From the NCBI GenBank assembly GCA_963730685.1, contig CAVSSP010000001.1, positions 1,798,001 through 1,862,000 on the forward strand: 64,000 bases of DNA, written 5' to 3'. A program made the translations under genes and the position numbers. The notes below the pieces were generated by a model. That model searched no databases. It was not told where the DNA came from and saw only the letters and a list, made by a program, of their open reading frames with translations. The stretch comes from Bog-756 sp963730685 (GTDB lineage Bacteria > Actinomycetota > Acidimicrobiia > Acidimicrobiales > RAAP-2). Below are positions 23,980 to 32,890 of this stretch, one piece after another. Position 1 is the stretch's first letter, and every line of letters begins with the position of its first letter.

Positions 23980-24645
23980 TCAGTCGGCCAGCGTGATCCG
24001 CTCGCGGAGGTGGGCACCCTGTTCGATGCAGTCCACGACGCCGTCGGCGTAGTCGCCGTAACTGATGCTGCTCACCCCGTTCTCGTCGAACAGCATCTGG
24101 CTGTGGCCCACCTGGTAGTCACCGACGTGCCGCCCCGGTCCGATCTCCGCCGCCGGGGAGACGTAGGTCCACGCCAGGTCGTCCACCGTCCGGTAGACCT
24201 CGAGCGCTTGGCGTTGAGCCAGGGCGTTGGGCTTGTAGGCCTCGTTGAATCCGGGGGAGTCCACCGCCTGCACCCCGGGAGCCACCTCGAGACTGCCCGC
24301 TCCCCCGACGACCACCAACCGTTCGACGCCCGCCAGGCGAAGCCCGCTCACGAGGGCGTGGGCCGCCGCCACGAAGGGTGGGACCTCGTCCGAACCGAAT
24401 CGGGGCCCGATGGCCGAGACCACCGCGTCCTTCCCCTGGGCCACCTCGGCGACACGTCGGGGGTCGGTCACGTCGCCGGCCAGGAGATCGACTCCGGCCG
24501 GTAGCCCGATGGTGTCCGTGCCCGAACGGGTGACACCCGTGACCCGGTGACCCCGGGCCACCAGCTCAGCCACGATGGCGGCACCGATGTTTCCGGTGGC
24601 GCCGAAGACGGCGACGTGCAGGACAGGGATCTCCGTGTCGGTCAT
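23980..24645 (-). CDS. NAD(P)H-binding (atypical SDR) protein
   Basis: 221 residues with a Rossmann motif VAVFGATGNIGAAIVAELVA at the N-terminus. This is the GATGxxG form of NAD(P)-binding PF13460/YwnB-type proteins such as flavin reductase BLVRB-like enzymes. The classical Tyr-Lys pair is absent, as in that family. It may be a reductase or an NADPH sensor. TAGCCT lies 6 bases before the ATG with no Shine-Dalgarno, so the mRNA may be leaderless. It is divergent from the acyl-CoA dehydrogenase. Confidence 0.86.
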   Translation of the reverse strand: MTDTEIPVLHVAVFGATGNIGAAIVAELVARGHRVTGVTRSGTDTIGLPAGVDLLAGDVTDPRRVAEVAQGKDAVVSAIGPRFGSDEVPPFVAAAHALVSGLRLAGVERLVVVGGAGSLEVAPGVQAVDSPGFNEAYKPNALAQRQALEVYRTVDDLAWTYVSPAAEIGPGRHVGDYQVGHSQMLFDENGVSSISYGDYADGVVDCIEQGAHLRERITLAD

Positions 24646-24737
24646 CCCCGCAGGCTACGGGAGGACATCGCCGTGTCGACCGTCTGCTCGCGTGGGTGCC
24701 GTGGTTGTTATCGTGAGGCGGACCACAGGGGGGTCCC

Positions 24738-25895
24738 ATGCATCTCGCACTCACCGACGACCAGGAACAGCTCCGCGCCGAGCTCCGCACCTACTTCGCC
24801 CGGCTGGCCCGGGATGCCGAGGACGGAGGTGACGGTGAGTCCTCCTATACCCGTGCCATCCGCCAGATGGGGGAGGACGGGTGGCTCGGGTTGGGCTGGC
24901 CGGTCGAGTACGGCGGCAAGGGTCGGGGTCCCATCGACCAGATGATCTTCGTGGAGGAGTCCCACTGGGCCGGGGTCCCCTTGCCGCTGTTGACCTTGAA
25001 CAGCGTGGGACCCACCCTGATGACGCTGGGGACCGCCGAGCAGCGCCGGCGCTTCCTGCCCGGGATCCTCCAGGGCAGGATCCATTTCTCCATCGGGTAT
25101 ACCGAAGCGGCGGCCGGTACCGACCTCGCCTCCCTCCAGACCAGGGCGGTGCGCGACGGGGACGAGTACGTCATCACCGGCAAGAAGCTCTACACCAGTG
25201 CCATCCAGTATGCCGACTACGTGTGGCTGGCGGCCCTGACGGATCCGGAGGCGCCGAAGCACAAGGGGCTGTCGGTGTTCATCGTGCCGACCGATGCCCC
25301 CGGGTTCCACTGGACACCGCTGCGCACCGTCGCCGGTGAGTTCACCAGCTCCACCTTCTACGACGGGGTACGGGTGCCGGCCGCCAACCTGGTGGGTGAG
25401 GAGAACCAGGGGTGGAGGCTGATCACCAACCAACTCAACCACGAGCGGGTGGCCATCTGCCCGGTGTCGGGGATCCTCCGCAGCATCAGCGAGGTCGAGG
25501 CGTGGGCCCGCCTCGAGAAGTCGGGCGACGGTCGCCGGGTCATCGACCACGAGTGGGTGCAGATCCATCTGGCCCGGCTGACGGCCAGGGCAGAGTTCCT
25601 CAAACTGTTGAACTGGAAGGTGGCGTGGGCGGCCGACAAGGGTCTCAACCCGGCCGACGCCTCGGCCACCAAGGTGTTCGGCACGGAGTTCGCGCTGGAG
25701 GCCTATCGCCTACTGCTCGAGATCGTGGGCCAGGCCGGATACCTGGTGGAGGGCTCCCCCGGGGCGGTGCTCCGAGGACGGCTCGAGCACAGTGCCCGCA
25801 GCCAGACCATCTTCACCTTCGGGGGAGGCACCAACGAGGTCCAGCGCGACATCATCGCCATGGTCGGTCTCGGCATGCCACGCGCTCCACGCTGA
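24738..25895 (+). CDS. Acyl-CoA dehydrogenase (FadE-type)
   Basis: 385 residues covering all three acyl-CoA dehydrogenase domains. GWPVEYGGKG (N-domain), IGYTEAAAGTDLASLQTRAV with YVITGKKLYTS (flavin-binding middle domain) and TFGGGTNEVQRDIIAMVGLG (C-terminal FAD signature) are all in place. It introduces a 2,3 double bond in an acyl-CoA, passing electrons to ETF. The set-up resembles actinobacterial FadE proteins of side-chain or branched-acyl degradation, often paired as heterodimers, but only one subunit gene is present. A strong GGGGGG stretch precedes the ATG. DUF2630 follows. Confidence 0.93.
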   Translation: MHLALTDDQEQLRAELRTYFARLARDAEDGGDGESSYTRAIRQMGEDGWLGLGWPVEYGGKGRGPIDQMIFVEESHWAGVPLPLLTLNSVGPTLMTLGTAEQRRRFLPGILQGRIHFSIGYTEAAAGTDLASLQTRAVRDGDEYVITGKKLYTSAIQYADYVWLAALTDPEAPKHKGLSVFIVPTDAPGFHWTPLRTVAGEFTSSTFYDGVRVPAANLVGEENQGWRLITNQLNHERVAICPVSGILRSISEVEAWARLEKSGDGRRVIDHEWVQIHLARLTARAEFLKLLNWKVAWAADKGLNPADASATKVFGTEFALEAYRLLLEIVGQAGYLVEGSPGAVLRGRLEHSARSQTIFTFGGGTNEVQRDIIAMVGLGMPRAPR

Positions 25896-26048
25896 GGCCG
25901 CCGGACCCGACAGCGGGCCGGACCCCGACAGGGATGGCGACGGGGGAAGGCCGCGCCCCGGGGGCCCACAGCGCCGCCTCCGAGGTGACGGCCCCCTAAT
26001 GTGGTCCCGCGGGCTGCAGCGCCTGCTGAGCCAAGGAGGGCGAACGCA

Positions 26049-26291
26049 GTGGACGATCAGGAGATCATCTCGGAGATCGGTCGGTTGGCCGACGAGGAGA
26101 GGCAGCTCGAGGAGCGGCATGTCGGTGAGGGGCTCTCGCCGGCCGAGGAGGAACGGTTGAAGACGATCGAAGTGACGCTCGACCGGCTGTGGGACCTCCT
26201 CCGTCAGCGCCGGGCCCTGCGCCGGGCCGGCCGCGATCCCGACGAGGCGGCCGAGCGCACCGAGGGCACCGTCGAGGAGTACTGGCAGTAG
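26049..26291 (+). CDS. DUF2630 family protein
   Basis: 80 residues, the full length of the actinobacterial DUF2630 family. It begins MDDQEIISEIGRLADEE and contains LDRLWDLLRQRRALRRAG then DPDEAA and ends VEEYWQ, all family hallmarks. It is almost entirely helical and highly charged, likely a coiled coil. Its function is unknown. The GTG at 26049 is chosen because an ideal AAGGAGGG lies 7-8 bases upstream. It follows the acyl-CoA dehydrogenase by 153 bp. Confidence 0.88.
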   Translation: MDDQEIISEIGRLADEERQLEERHVGEGLSPAEEERLKTIEVTLDRLWDLLRQRRALRRAGRDPDEAAERTEGTVEEYWQ

Positions 26292-26300
26292 GGCGAGCAC

Positions 26301-26344
26301 CCGGCGGTATCAGGGCCCGGCGGCGTCAGCCCGGCGGCGTCAGC
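26301..26344. repeat. 14-bp tandem repeat including a stop codon
   Basis: CCGGCGGCGTCAGC occurs at 26317-26330 and 26331-26344, with a degenerate copy at 26301-26316. The second copy contains the TGA stop (26340-26342, minus strand) of the CocE-type hydrolase gene, so the stop is repeated downstream. Confidence 0.85.
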
Positions 26345-27990
26345 GCGGCGTGATGGTCGCCGCCACCGGCAACGACACCTCCACCGAGCTGAAGTGGATC
26401 GCACCCCCCATGCGGGGCTGGGCGTAGGCCACGGTGGTGGCCACCAGCTGCAGGTCCACGACGGCGTGACGCGCTCCAGTGAAGGCCACCATCTCGAGCG
26501 GCACCGACAGCGTGTGGACGTGGCCGTCGAGGGTGACGTCGATCGGTGTGATCTGGTTGCCGAGTACCAGGCCGGTGGTCGGATCGACCAGCTGGGCGAA
26601 GACCCGCGTCGGTCGGGTGCCGGAGCCGTCGGTGCCCCGGTAGGTGGCGGTCAGCCGGGGCGCCCCCACCACGACGCCGGACCGGCTCCCGAACGGGATC
26701 TTGACGGTGACGGCCGTAGCGGCCCGCGCCGGGGTGATGGGGGCCACCAGACCGGCCAGCTCCTGGGTGCTCCCCGTGGTCTGGGCCGGGCCGGACCCGC
26801 CCTCGGGGGACAGGCCCAGGGTGCCGGAGCCGGCACCACGGACCGGGGTGCCGTCCGGTACCGGATAGCGGGGCGACGAGTACTCGGTGCCGTTCTGGTC
26901 GACGAACCGGAAGCCCGGGCCGGTCTCCACCGACCGGTCACGCTTCACGTAACGGTTCAGCCAGGCGATGCTGGCCTGCAGCGGTAGCTGCTGGTTCCCT
27001 CCCGGGGTCAGGCAGACGCCGTGGCCACCGCAGAACCAGAGCATCGAGGTGGGGACGCCGTTCTTCTTCAAGATGTCGTAGTTCTCCACGCCCTCCTGCA
27101 GGGTGAACAGGGTGTCGACGGTCCCCTGGACGATCAGGGTGGGGACGTGGATGTGACCGACCAGGCGCCCCCGGGCCCCGCTCGGCGAACCACTGCTGCT
27201 CCGCCGGGGTGATGACACCGTCGGTGTTGCCGGCCGTCCTGGCCTGGGTCACCTCGGGATCGACGTGGTCGGCGGCGCTCAGTGAGGACAGGATGTCCGA
27301 CCAGCCGATCTTGACGGTGTCGGCCTTGTCGAGGCTGGTCACCAGCGAGTGCCAGGCGATGGTGGGCACGATGGCGTCCACCCGGCAGTCGGTGGCTGCC
27401 GTCACCAGCTGGATCCCGCCGCCGTAGGACCCCCCCACCATGCCCATCCGGGGATCGCCGGGCCGGTCCAACTGGACACCGGGCCGGGACGCCACCCAGC
27501 TGATCAGGGCGCTGACGTCGCGTGCCTCGTACTGGGGGCTGTCGACCTCGGCGACGCCACCGGACCGGCCGAAGCCCCGGGGGTCCCAGGTGAGAACGTT
27601 GTAACCGGCGTCACGGAGGTCCTTGATGGGCACGTCGCCCAGGACACCCGATCCCTGCGTGTCGGTGTCCCCGGGCAGGCTCCAGCCCGGACCCATCAGC
27701 ACGGTCGGTGCCACCTGGCCGGCGCCCACGTCGACCGGGAACCAGTGCACCCGGATGGAGGTGCCGTCGAAGGACGTGACGTCCCAGTCGCTCGGGACCC
27801 CGGGGACGGGGGTCGATGCCGGGACCGTGGTGGTGGGTGGACGGCAGGTGTCGCCGGCCGAGGAGGCACCGGTGGAGGCACCGGCGACGGCAGAGGGTCC
27901 CAGGGGGACCGACCACCCCCAGGCCAGTAAGGCCACCGCGCCGATCAGCGCCACGGTGGCCCGTCGAAGTACGAACTCGGTTCTGGTCAC
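26340..27990 (-). pseudogene. Secreted CocE/X-Pro dipeptidyl-peptidase-like hydrolase, one frameshift
   Basis: Read from GTG 27990, an export signal (RATVALIGAVALLAWGW) precedes an alpha/beta-hydrolase domain. LTWDPRGFGRSGG, the nucleophile elbow MGMVGGSYGGGIQL, then after the break VPTLIVQGTVDTLF (Asp) and CGGHGVCLTPGG (His), and a C-terminal jelly-roll domain with LSVPLEMVAF. The frame changes near 27165-27185, in a run of G and C (CGGGGCCCGGGGGC), from AEQQWFAERGPG to ARGRLVGHIHVP. One surplus base would explain it. No sequence is missing, so a consensus error or recent frameshift is likely. It would act outside the cell on peptides or esters. Confidence 0.78.
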
Positions 27991-28110
27991 CGGTGAAGTG
28001 TCGCATCCGGTGGCCGGGTGTGCATCGCACCGGACCGGTCCGACCGGAACCACCTGGGCCGGTGCCGCCTGATTTGTCGACTCCACCCGTCAGGCACTAC
28101 ACCCTGGACG

Positions 28111-29611
28111 ATGGGCAGTGGGCCGGGTAGGCCGGTGCGGGAGGAGACGGGTCGCCGGCGGTGGTGGGCTCTGGTGGTGGTGTGCCTGGGCATGTTCATG
28201 AACGCGCTGGACTCGTCGATCGTCAACGTCGCCCTGCCCGACATCCAGCGGGACCTCCACTTCAGCCAGTCGAGCCTGATCTGGGTGGTCGACGCCTTCT
28301 TGATCACCTTCGGGAGCTTCCTGCTCATGGCCGGCCGGCTCGGCGACCTGGTGGGCCGCAAGCGTGTCTTCCTCGGGGGGATCGTGCTGTTCACGGTGGC
28401 CTCGGTGGTGTGCGGGTCGGCGACGGACCAGGCCGTGCTCATCGCCGGGCGGTTCGCCCAGGGCGCCGGCGGCGCCCTGTCGTCGTCGGTCATCATCGCC
28501 ATCATCGTCACCGAGTTCCCCGAGCCAGGCGAACGGTCCCGGGCCATGAGCGCCTACGTCTTCGTGGCGGTCTCCGGGGCGGCCCTCGGGCTGCTGGTCG
28601 GGGGCGTGCTCACCCAGGCGCTCAGCTGGCACTGGATCTTCTTCATCAACGTGCCCATCGGCGTGACCACCCTCTTCCTCGGCCGGCCGCCTCATCGACG
28701 AGAACGAGGGCCTCGGCATCCGCAACGGGGTGGACGTCACCGGCTCGGTCCTGGTCACCGTGGCGCTGATGCTCGGCATCTACGCCATCATCCAGGCCAC
28801 CGAGTACGGGTGGGTGTCGGCCCACACCCTCGGCTTCGGCGGGGCGGCCCTGGCCATGCTGCTGTCGGCTTCTTCGTCTTGGAGTCCCGCCTCGCCAACC
28901 CCATCATGCCCCTGCGGATCTTCGGCACGTCGACCTTGGTCAACTCGAGCATCGTCCGCGGGTTTCTGGCTTCGGGAGCCTTCACCACGTTCTTCCTCGG
29001 CGCCCTCTACTTCGAGCACGTGCTCGGGTACAGCCCGATCCGGACCGGACTGGCGTTCCTGCCCATCTCGGTGATGATGGGCGCTCTCTCGGCGGGGATC
29101 ACCGCACGGCTGGTCGGCCGGTTCGGGAACAAGCGGGTCCTCGTGCCGGGGATGATCGCCGCCACCGCCGGCCTGCTGCTCTTGACCAGGGTCGGACCCG
29201 GTACCGACTACTTCACCTCGGTGTTCCCGGCCTTCTTGCTCATCGGGCTCGGCGCCGGCGCCGCCTTCATGCCCCTGCTGTCGATCGCCATGGCCGATGT
29301 GCCGAGTGCCGATGCCGGCCTCGGGTCAGGGGTGGTCAACGTGTCGATGCAGATGGCCTCGGCCGTGGGCCTGGCCGTCCTCGGGACCATCGCCACCGAC
29401 CACTCCCGGTCGCTGGAGGCGGCCGGCCAGCCGGTGCCCGAGGCGCTGAGCGGCGGCTACCAGCTCTCGTTCCTGATCGCCGCGCTCCTGCGTCGGTGTC
29501 GGCGCCGTGGTGGCCGTGGTGCTGTTGAAGGGGACACCACCCGAGGGGCTCGACCGCACCGCACTCCGTGACATCGAGGTGATGAACGCCGGCGAACCGA
29601 TGGCCACCTGA
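28111..29611 (+). pseudogene. DHA2-family MFS exporter, three frameshifts
   Basis: The exporter is full-length by homology (about 500 residues, DHA2): NALDSSIVNVALPDIQRDL, AGRLGDLVGRKRVFLGG and GAGGALSSSVIIAIIV are all present. The frame shifts by +1 near 28685 (LFLG to GRLIDENEGLG), back near 28865 (AMLL to VGFFVLESRL), and +1 again near 29488 (LIAA to VGVGAVVAVVLLKG), ending at 29611 in NAGEPMAT. Each time the new frame continues the family sequence without loss. It is divergent from the CocE-type hydrolase by 120 bp. The substrate is unknown. Confidence 0.78.
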
Positions 29612-29672
29612 CCGGTCCGGTCCGGCCGCCTCCGGCGCGAGCCGCCCGCCTCCGGCCGGGTGCGCCAGCCGG

Positions 29673-31379
29673 TCAGTACAGTCCGACCACGTCGCCGTGC
29701 TCGTCGAGGTCGATCTCCTCGGCGGCCGGGTGCCTGCTCAGGCCGGGCATGGTGCGCATGTCACCGCAGATGGCGTAGATGAACCCGGCGCCGGCCGACG
29801 CCCGGACCTCGCGTACGGGGAGCCGCCACCCCGTGGGCGCTCCCTTGAGGCTCGGATCCGAGGAGATGGACAGGTGGGTCTTGGCGATGCAGATCGGAAG
29901 GTCCCCGAGCCCGTTGGCCTCGAACAGCTCGAGCCGCTTCGACGCGGCGGGGGAGAAGTCCGCACCGTCGGCGCCGTAGACGTCGGTGGCGATGGTCTCG
30001 ATCTTCTGACGCAGCGGGGCCTCCAGCGGGTAGAGGAACCGGAAACGGCTCGGCTCCTCCGCCGCCTCCACCACCGCCCGGGCCAGCTCGGTGGCACCCG
30101 CCCCACCGTCGGCGAAGTGGGTGGTCACCGCGGAACGCACGCCCATCGAGGCGGCGATCCCGTGGATGGCCTCGTACTCCGACTCGAAGTCCCCGGGAAA
30201 GGCATTGATGGCGACGACCGGGGTCACTCCGTGGACCAGCACGTTCTCGAGCTGCTTGCGCAGGTTGACCCCGCCGGCCCGTACCTCGTCGGGGTTCTCC
30301 TCCAACAGCGCGGGCGGGAGCGGGCGCCCGGCCACGATGCGGTGGATGCCGGAGTGGGACTTGAGCGCCCGCACCGTCGTCACCACCACGGCGGCGTCGG
30401 GGACGAGGCCCGACTCGCGGCACTTGATGTTGAAGAACCGCTCGGCCCCCATGTCGGCGCCGAACCCCGCCTCGGTCACCAGGTAGTCGCCGGTGTGGAT
30501 GCCGATCAGATCGGCGATGATCGAGGAGTTGCCATGGGCGATGTTGCCGAACGGGCCGGCGTGCACCAGGACCGGCGTGTTCTCCAGGGTCTGGAGCAGG
30601 TTCGGCTTGATGGCGTCCCGCATGATCACGGCCATGGCGCCGGCAGCACGGAGTTGCTCGGCCGTCACCGGTGTCCGGTCACCGTCGAACCCCACCACGA
30701 TCTTCCCCAACCGCCGGCGCATGTCCGGCAACGACGTGGACAGCGCCAGGATGGCCATTACCTCGGAGGCGGCCGTGATGTCGAAACCCCCCTGTCGGGG
30801 GATCCCGTCCTCGCCGGATCCGAGCCCGACGACGATGTTCCGCAGGGCGCGGTCGTTCACGTCCAGCACCCGGCGCCAGGTGATGGATGCAGCATCGATG
30901 TCGAGCTCATTGCCCTGGTAGAGGTGGTTGTCGAGCATGGCCGACAGCGTGTTGTGTGCGGCGGTGACGGCGTGCATGTCGCCGGTGAGGTGGAGGTTCA
31001 GCGATTCGAACGGAGCGGCCTGGCTGTAGCCGCCTCCTGCGGCCCCTCCCTTGATGCCGAAGGTGGGGCCCATGGACGCCTGGCGGATGGCTGCCGTCGC
31101 CCGTCTGCCGATGGTGGCCATGCCCTGGGCCAGGCCGATGGTGGTGGTGGTCTTGCCCTCTCCGAGGGGCGTCGGGGTCACGGCGGTCACCACGACGTAC
31201 TTGGCCCGGGGGCGGTCGGCCAGGGCCGCGATGGCGTCCAGCTTGACCTTGGCCACGAACTCCCCGTACGGCTCGAGCAGCGTGCCCGAGATCCCCATCT
31301 CCTCGGCGATGAGCGTGACCGGCTTGAGCACGGCCTTGCGGGCGATGTCCAGCGCGGTCAGCGGTTGGTGCCCACTCAT
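29673..31379 (-). CDS. fhs: Formate-tetrahydrofolate ligase
   Basis: 568 residues (family about 555-560). It catalyses formate + THF + ATP to 10-formyl-THF. The ATP loop is VTPTPLGEGKTTTTIGLAQG, IRQASMGPTFGIKGGAAGGG follows, and INAFPGDFESEYEAI and the C-terminal GDVVGLY match the enzyme. The start at 31379 (MSGHQPLT) is chosen; the 38 further codons are Arg/His-rich. It supplies one-carbon units for purines and formylmethionine. It is cytosolic and appears monocistronic, divergent from the winged-helix gene by 182 bp. Confidence 0.96.
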   Translation of the reverse strand: MSGHQPLTALDIARKAVLKPVTLIAEEMGISGTLLEPYGEFVAKVKLDAIAALADRPRAKYVVVTAVTPTPLGEGKTTTTIGLAQGMATIGRRATAAIRQASMGPTFGIKGGAAGGGYSQAAPFESLNLHLTGDMHAVTAAHNTLSAMLDNHLYQGNELDIDAASITWRRVLDVNDRALRNIVVGLGSGEDGIPRQGGFDITAASEVMAILALSTSLPDMRRRLGKIVVGFDGDRTPVTAEQLRAAGAMAVIMRDAIKPNLLQTLENTPVLVHAGPFGNIAHGNSSIIADLIGIHTGDYLVTEAGFGADMGAERFFNIKCRESGLVPDAAVVVTTVRALKSHSGIHRIVAGRPLPPALLEENPDEVRAGGVNLRKQLENVLVHGVTPVVAINAFPGDFESEYEAIHGIAASMGVRSAVTTHFADGGAGATELARAVVEAAEEPSRFRFLYPLEAPLRQKIETIATDVYGADGADFSPAASKRLELFEANGLGDLPICIAKTHLSISSDPSLKGAPTGWRLPVREVRASAGAGFIYAICGDMRTMPGLSRHPAAEEIDLDEHGDVVGLY

Positions 31380-31561
31380 CGTCGGTGCCGTCTCGTGGTG
31401 CGCATGCAGACCCCTGGTTGCTGGATGCCCGGCTGAGGGCGCGGACCGAAGCTGGCATCTTAGGTCCGGCCACGGCGCCCGACACCGTCCCACCGGCGCC
31501 GCGGTCCCCGCAGCCCCCCGGAGCGGCGGCGCGTTGCCACCCCGGCGGGGCCTGTTCCATC

Positions 31562-32686
31562 ATGGCGGGGATGCCCGGACTGCTCCCGCTTCCCACACTG
31601 CTCTCCTCGGCACTGGTGGCGTTCACCGTCGAGTTCGACAATGAGTTCGAGCACCGCATGCCCCATGGGACCACCAATAGGCGCGCACCGGCGCCCGGCG
31701 CCCCGTGGCTGACGTCCCAGGTGATGTGGGCGAACGTCATGCGGCACGTCGACGATCGGGGGACGAGCCTCGAGCAGCTGCACGCCCGGGCCCGGACGGA
31801 CCGGGACTCGTTGGCCGGGCTGTTGCGGTGGGGGTACCTCCAGGTCGTCCCTCCCGCAGCCGGCACCGGTGCCGCGGCTTCGTCTCCCGACAGGATGGTC
31901 CGGCCCCGACCCGGGGGCCGCCTGGCCAAGGAGGTGTGGGAGCCGCTCGCCGGGGTCATCGAGTCCCGGTGGCGCCGGCGGTTCGGCATCGACGAGGTGA
32001 AGGCGCTCCGCCGGGCGTTGGGTGGGGTGGCGGCCCACATCCCCTTCGACCTGCCCGACTACCTGCCCGTCGTGTATCCCACCCAGAACGGGAAGGCGGA
32101 GGTCCCCCCGGTGCGTGGCGTCTCGCCGGCCGGGGCCCGGGCCGCTCGCGAGCCCCGTGGTGATCTGTCCATGTTGCTGTCCCACGTGCTGTTGGGCTTC
32201 ACCATCGATTTCGAGCGTCGGTCGAGGATCTCGCTGCCGATCAGTGCCAACACGCTCCGGGTGTTGGACGCCGACGGGGTGCGCACCCGGGATCTCCCCG
32301 CCCTCACCGGTGTCTCCAAGGAGGCCAACGCCATGTGCGTGGGGTTCCTGGTCCGCCACGGATGCGCCGCCGTCGTGCCCGAGCCGGGCGCCTCGAGGGG
32401 GAAGGTGGTGCGGCTGACGCCCAAGGGCGTCAAGGCCCAGGACAAGTACGGGCGGATCCTCGTCGACACCGAGGCGGAGTGGGAGCAGCGCTTCGCCGGG
32501 CCGATCGGTGCCGTCCGCTCATCCCTCGAACGGGTGGTCGGGGACGAGCCCCGTCCGGGCCGGTCCCGCCTCTTCGAGGGGCTCGAGCCCTACCCGGACG
32601 GTTGGCGGGCGGCGGTCCGTGCACCCCAGACGTTGCCCCACTACCCCATGGTGCTGCACCGCGGTGGCTATCCGGACGGGAGCTGA
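31562..32686 (+). CDS. Tandem winged-helix (MarR-like) protein
   Basis: 374 residues that look like an internal duplication. Unit 1 opens LLSSALVAFTVEFDNEFEHR and unit 2 opens LLSHVLLGFTIDFERRSRIS; each is followed by a helix-turn-helix-like stretch (DDRGTSLEQLHARARTDRD; TRDLPALTGVSKEANAMCVG), a wing and a long helix (WRRRFGIDEVKALRRALG; WEQRFAGPIGAVRSSLERVV). LTPKGVKAQDKYG in unit 2 is a MarR hallmark. A single chain with both units could bind DNA as a pseudo-dimer. The target is unknown. Start 31562 or 31571. It is convergent with the thioredoxin-reductase-like gene. Confidence 0.72.
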   Translation: MAGMPGLLPLPTLLSSALVAFTVEFDNEFEHRMPHGTTNRRAPAPGAPWLTSQVMWANVMRHVDDRGTSLEQLHARARTDRDSLAGLLRWGYLQVVPPAAGTGAAASSPDRMVRPRPGGRLAKEVWEPLAGVIESRWRRRFGIDEVKALRRALGGVAAHIPFDLPDYLPVVYPTQNGKAEVPPVRGVSPAGARAAREPRGDLSMLLSHVLLGFTIDFERRSRISLPISANTLRVLDADGVRTRDLPALTGVSKEANAMCVGFLVRHGCAAVVPEPGASRGKVVRLTPKGVKAQDKYGRILVDTEAEWEQRFAGPIGAVRSSLERVVGDEPRPGRSRLFEGLEPYPDGWRAAVRAPQTLPHYPMVLHRGGYPDGS

Positions 32687-32890
32687 CCCCTACCCGGACG
32701 GCGGCGGCCGGGTGCCGGCGTCGGTGTCGACCGGCGCCGGGGGGCTTCCGGGGACGTCGGGCTCCAGCGGCTGGGGCTCCGGGTCGATCGGGGTGGGCTC
32801 GGATGGTCCGGGAACGGTCATGGCCAGCGTCCTACCCCGGTGCCGGCACGGGAAACGCCCGGACCCGGGTCGACCGGCTCCCGTCGTCGG

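Noticed and set aside
32687..32890. Small gene between the winged-helix and flavoprotein genes
   Set aside because: Frames in this 204-bp gap are Pro/Gly/Arg-rich with no plausible start or motif.
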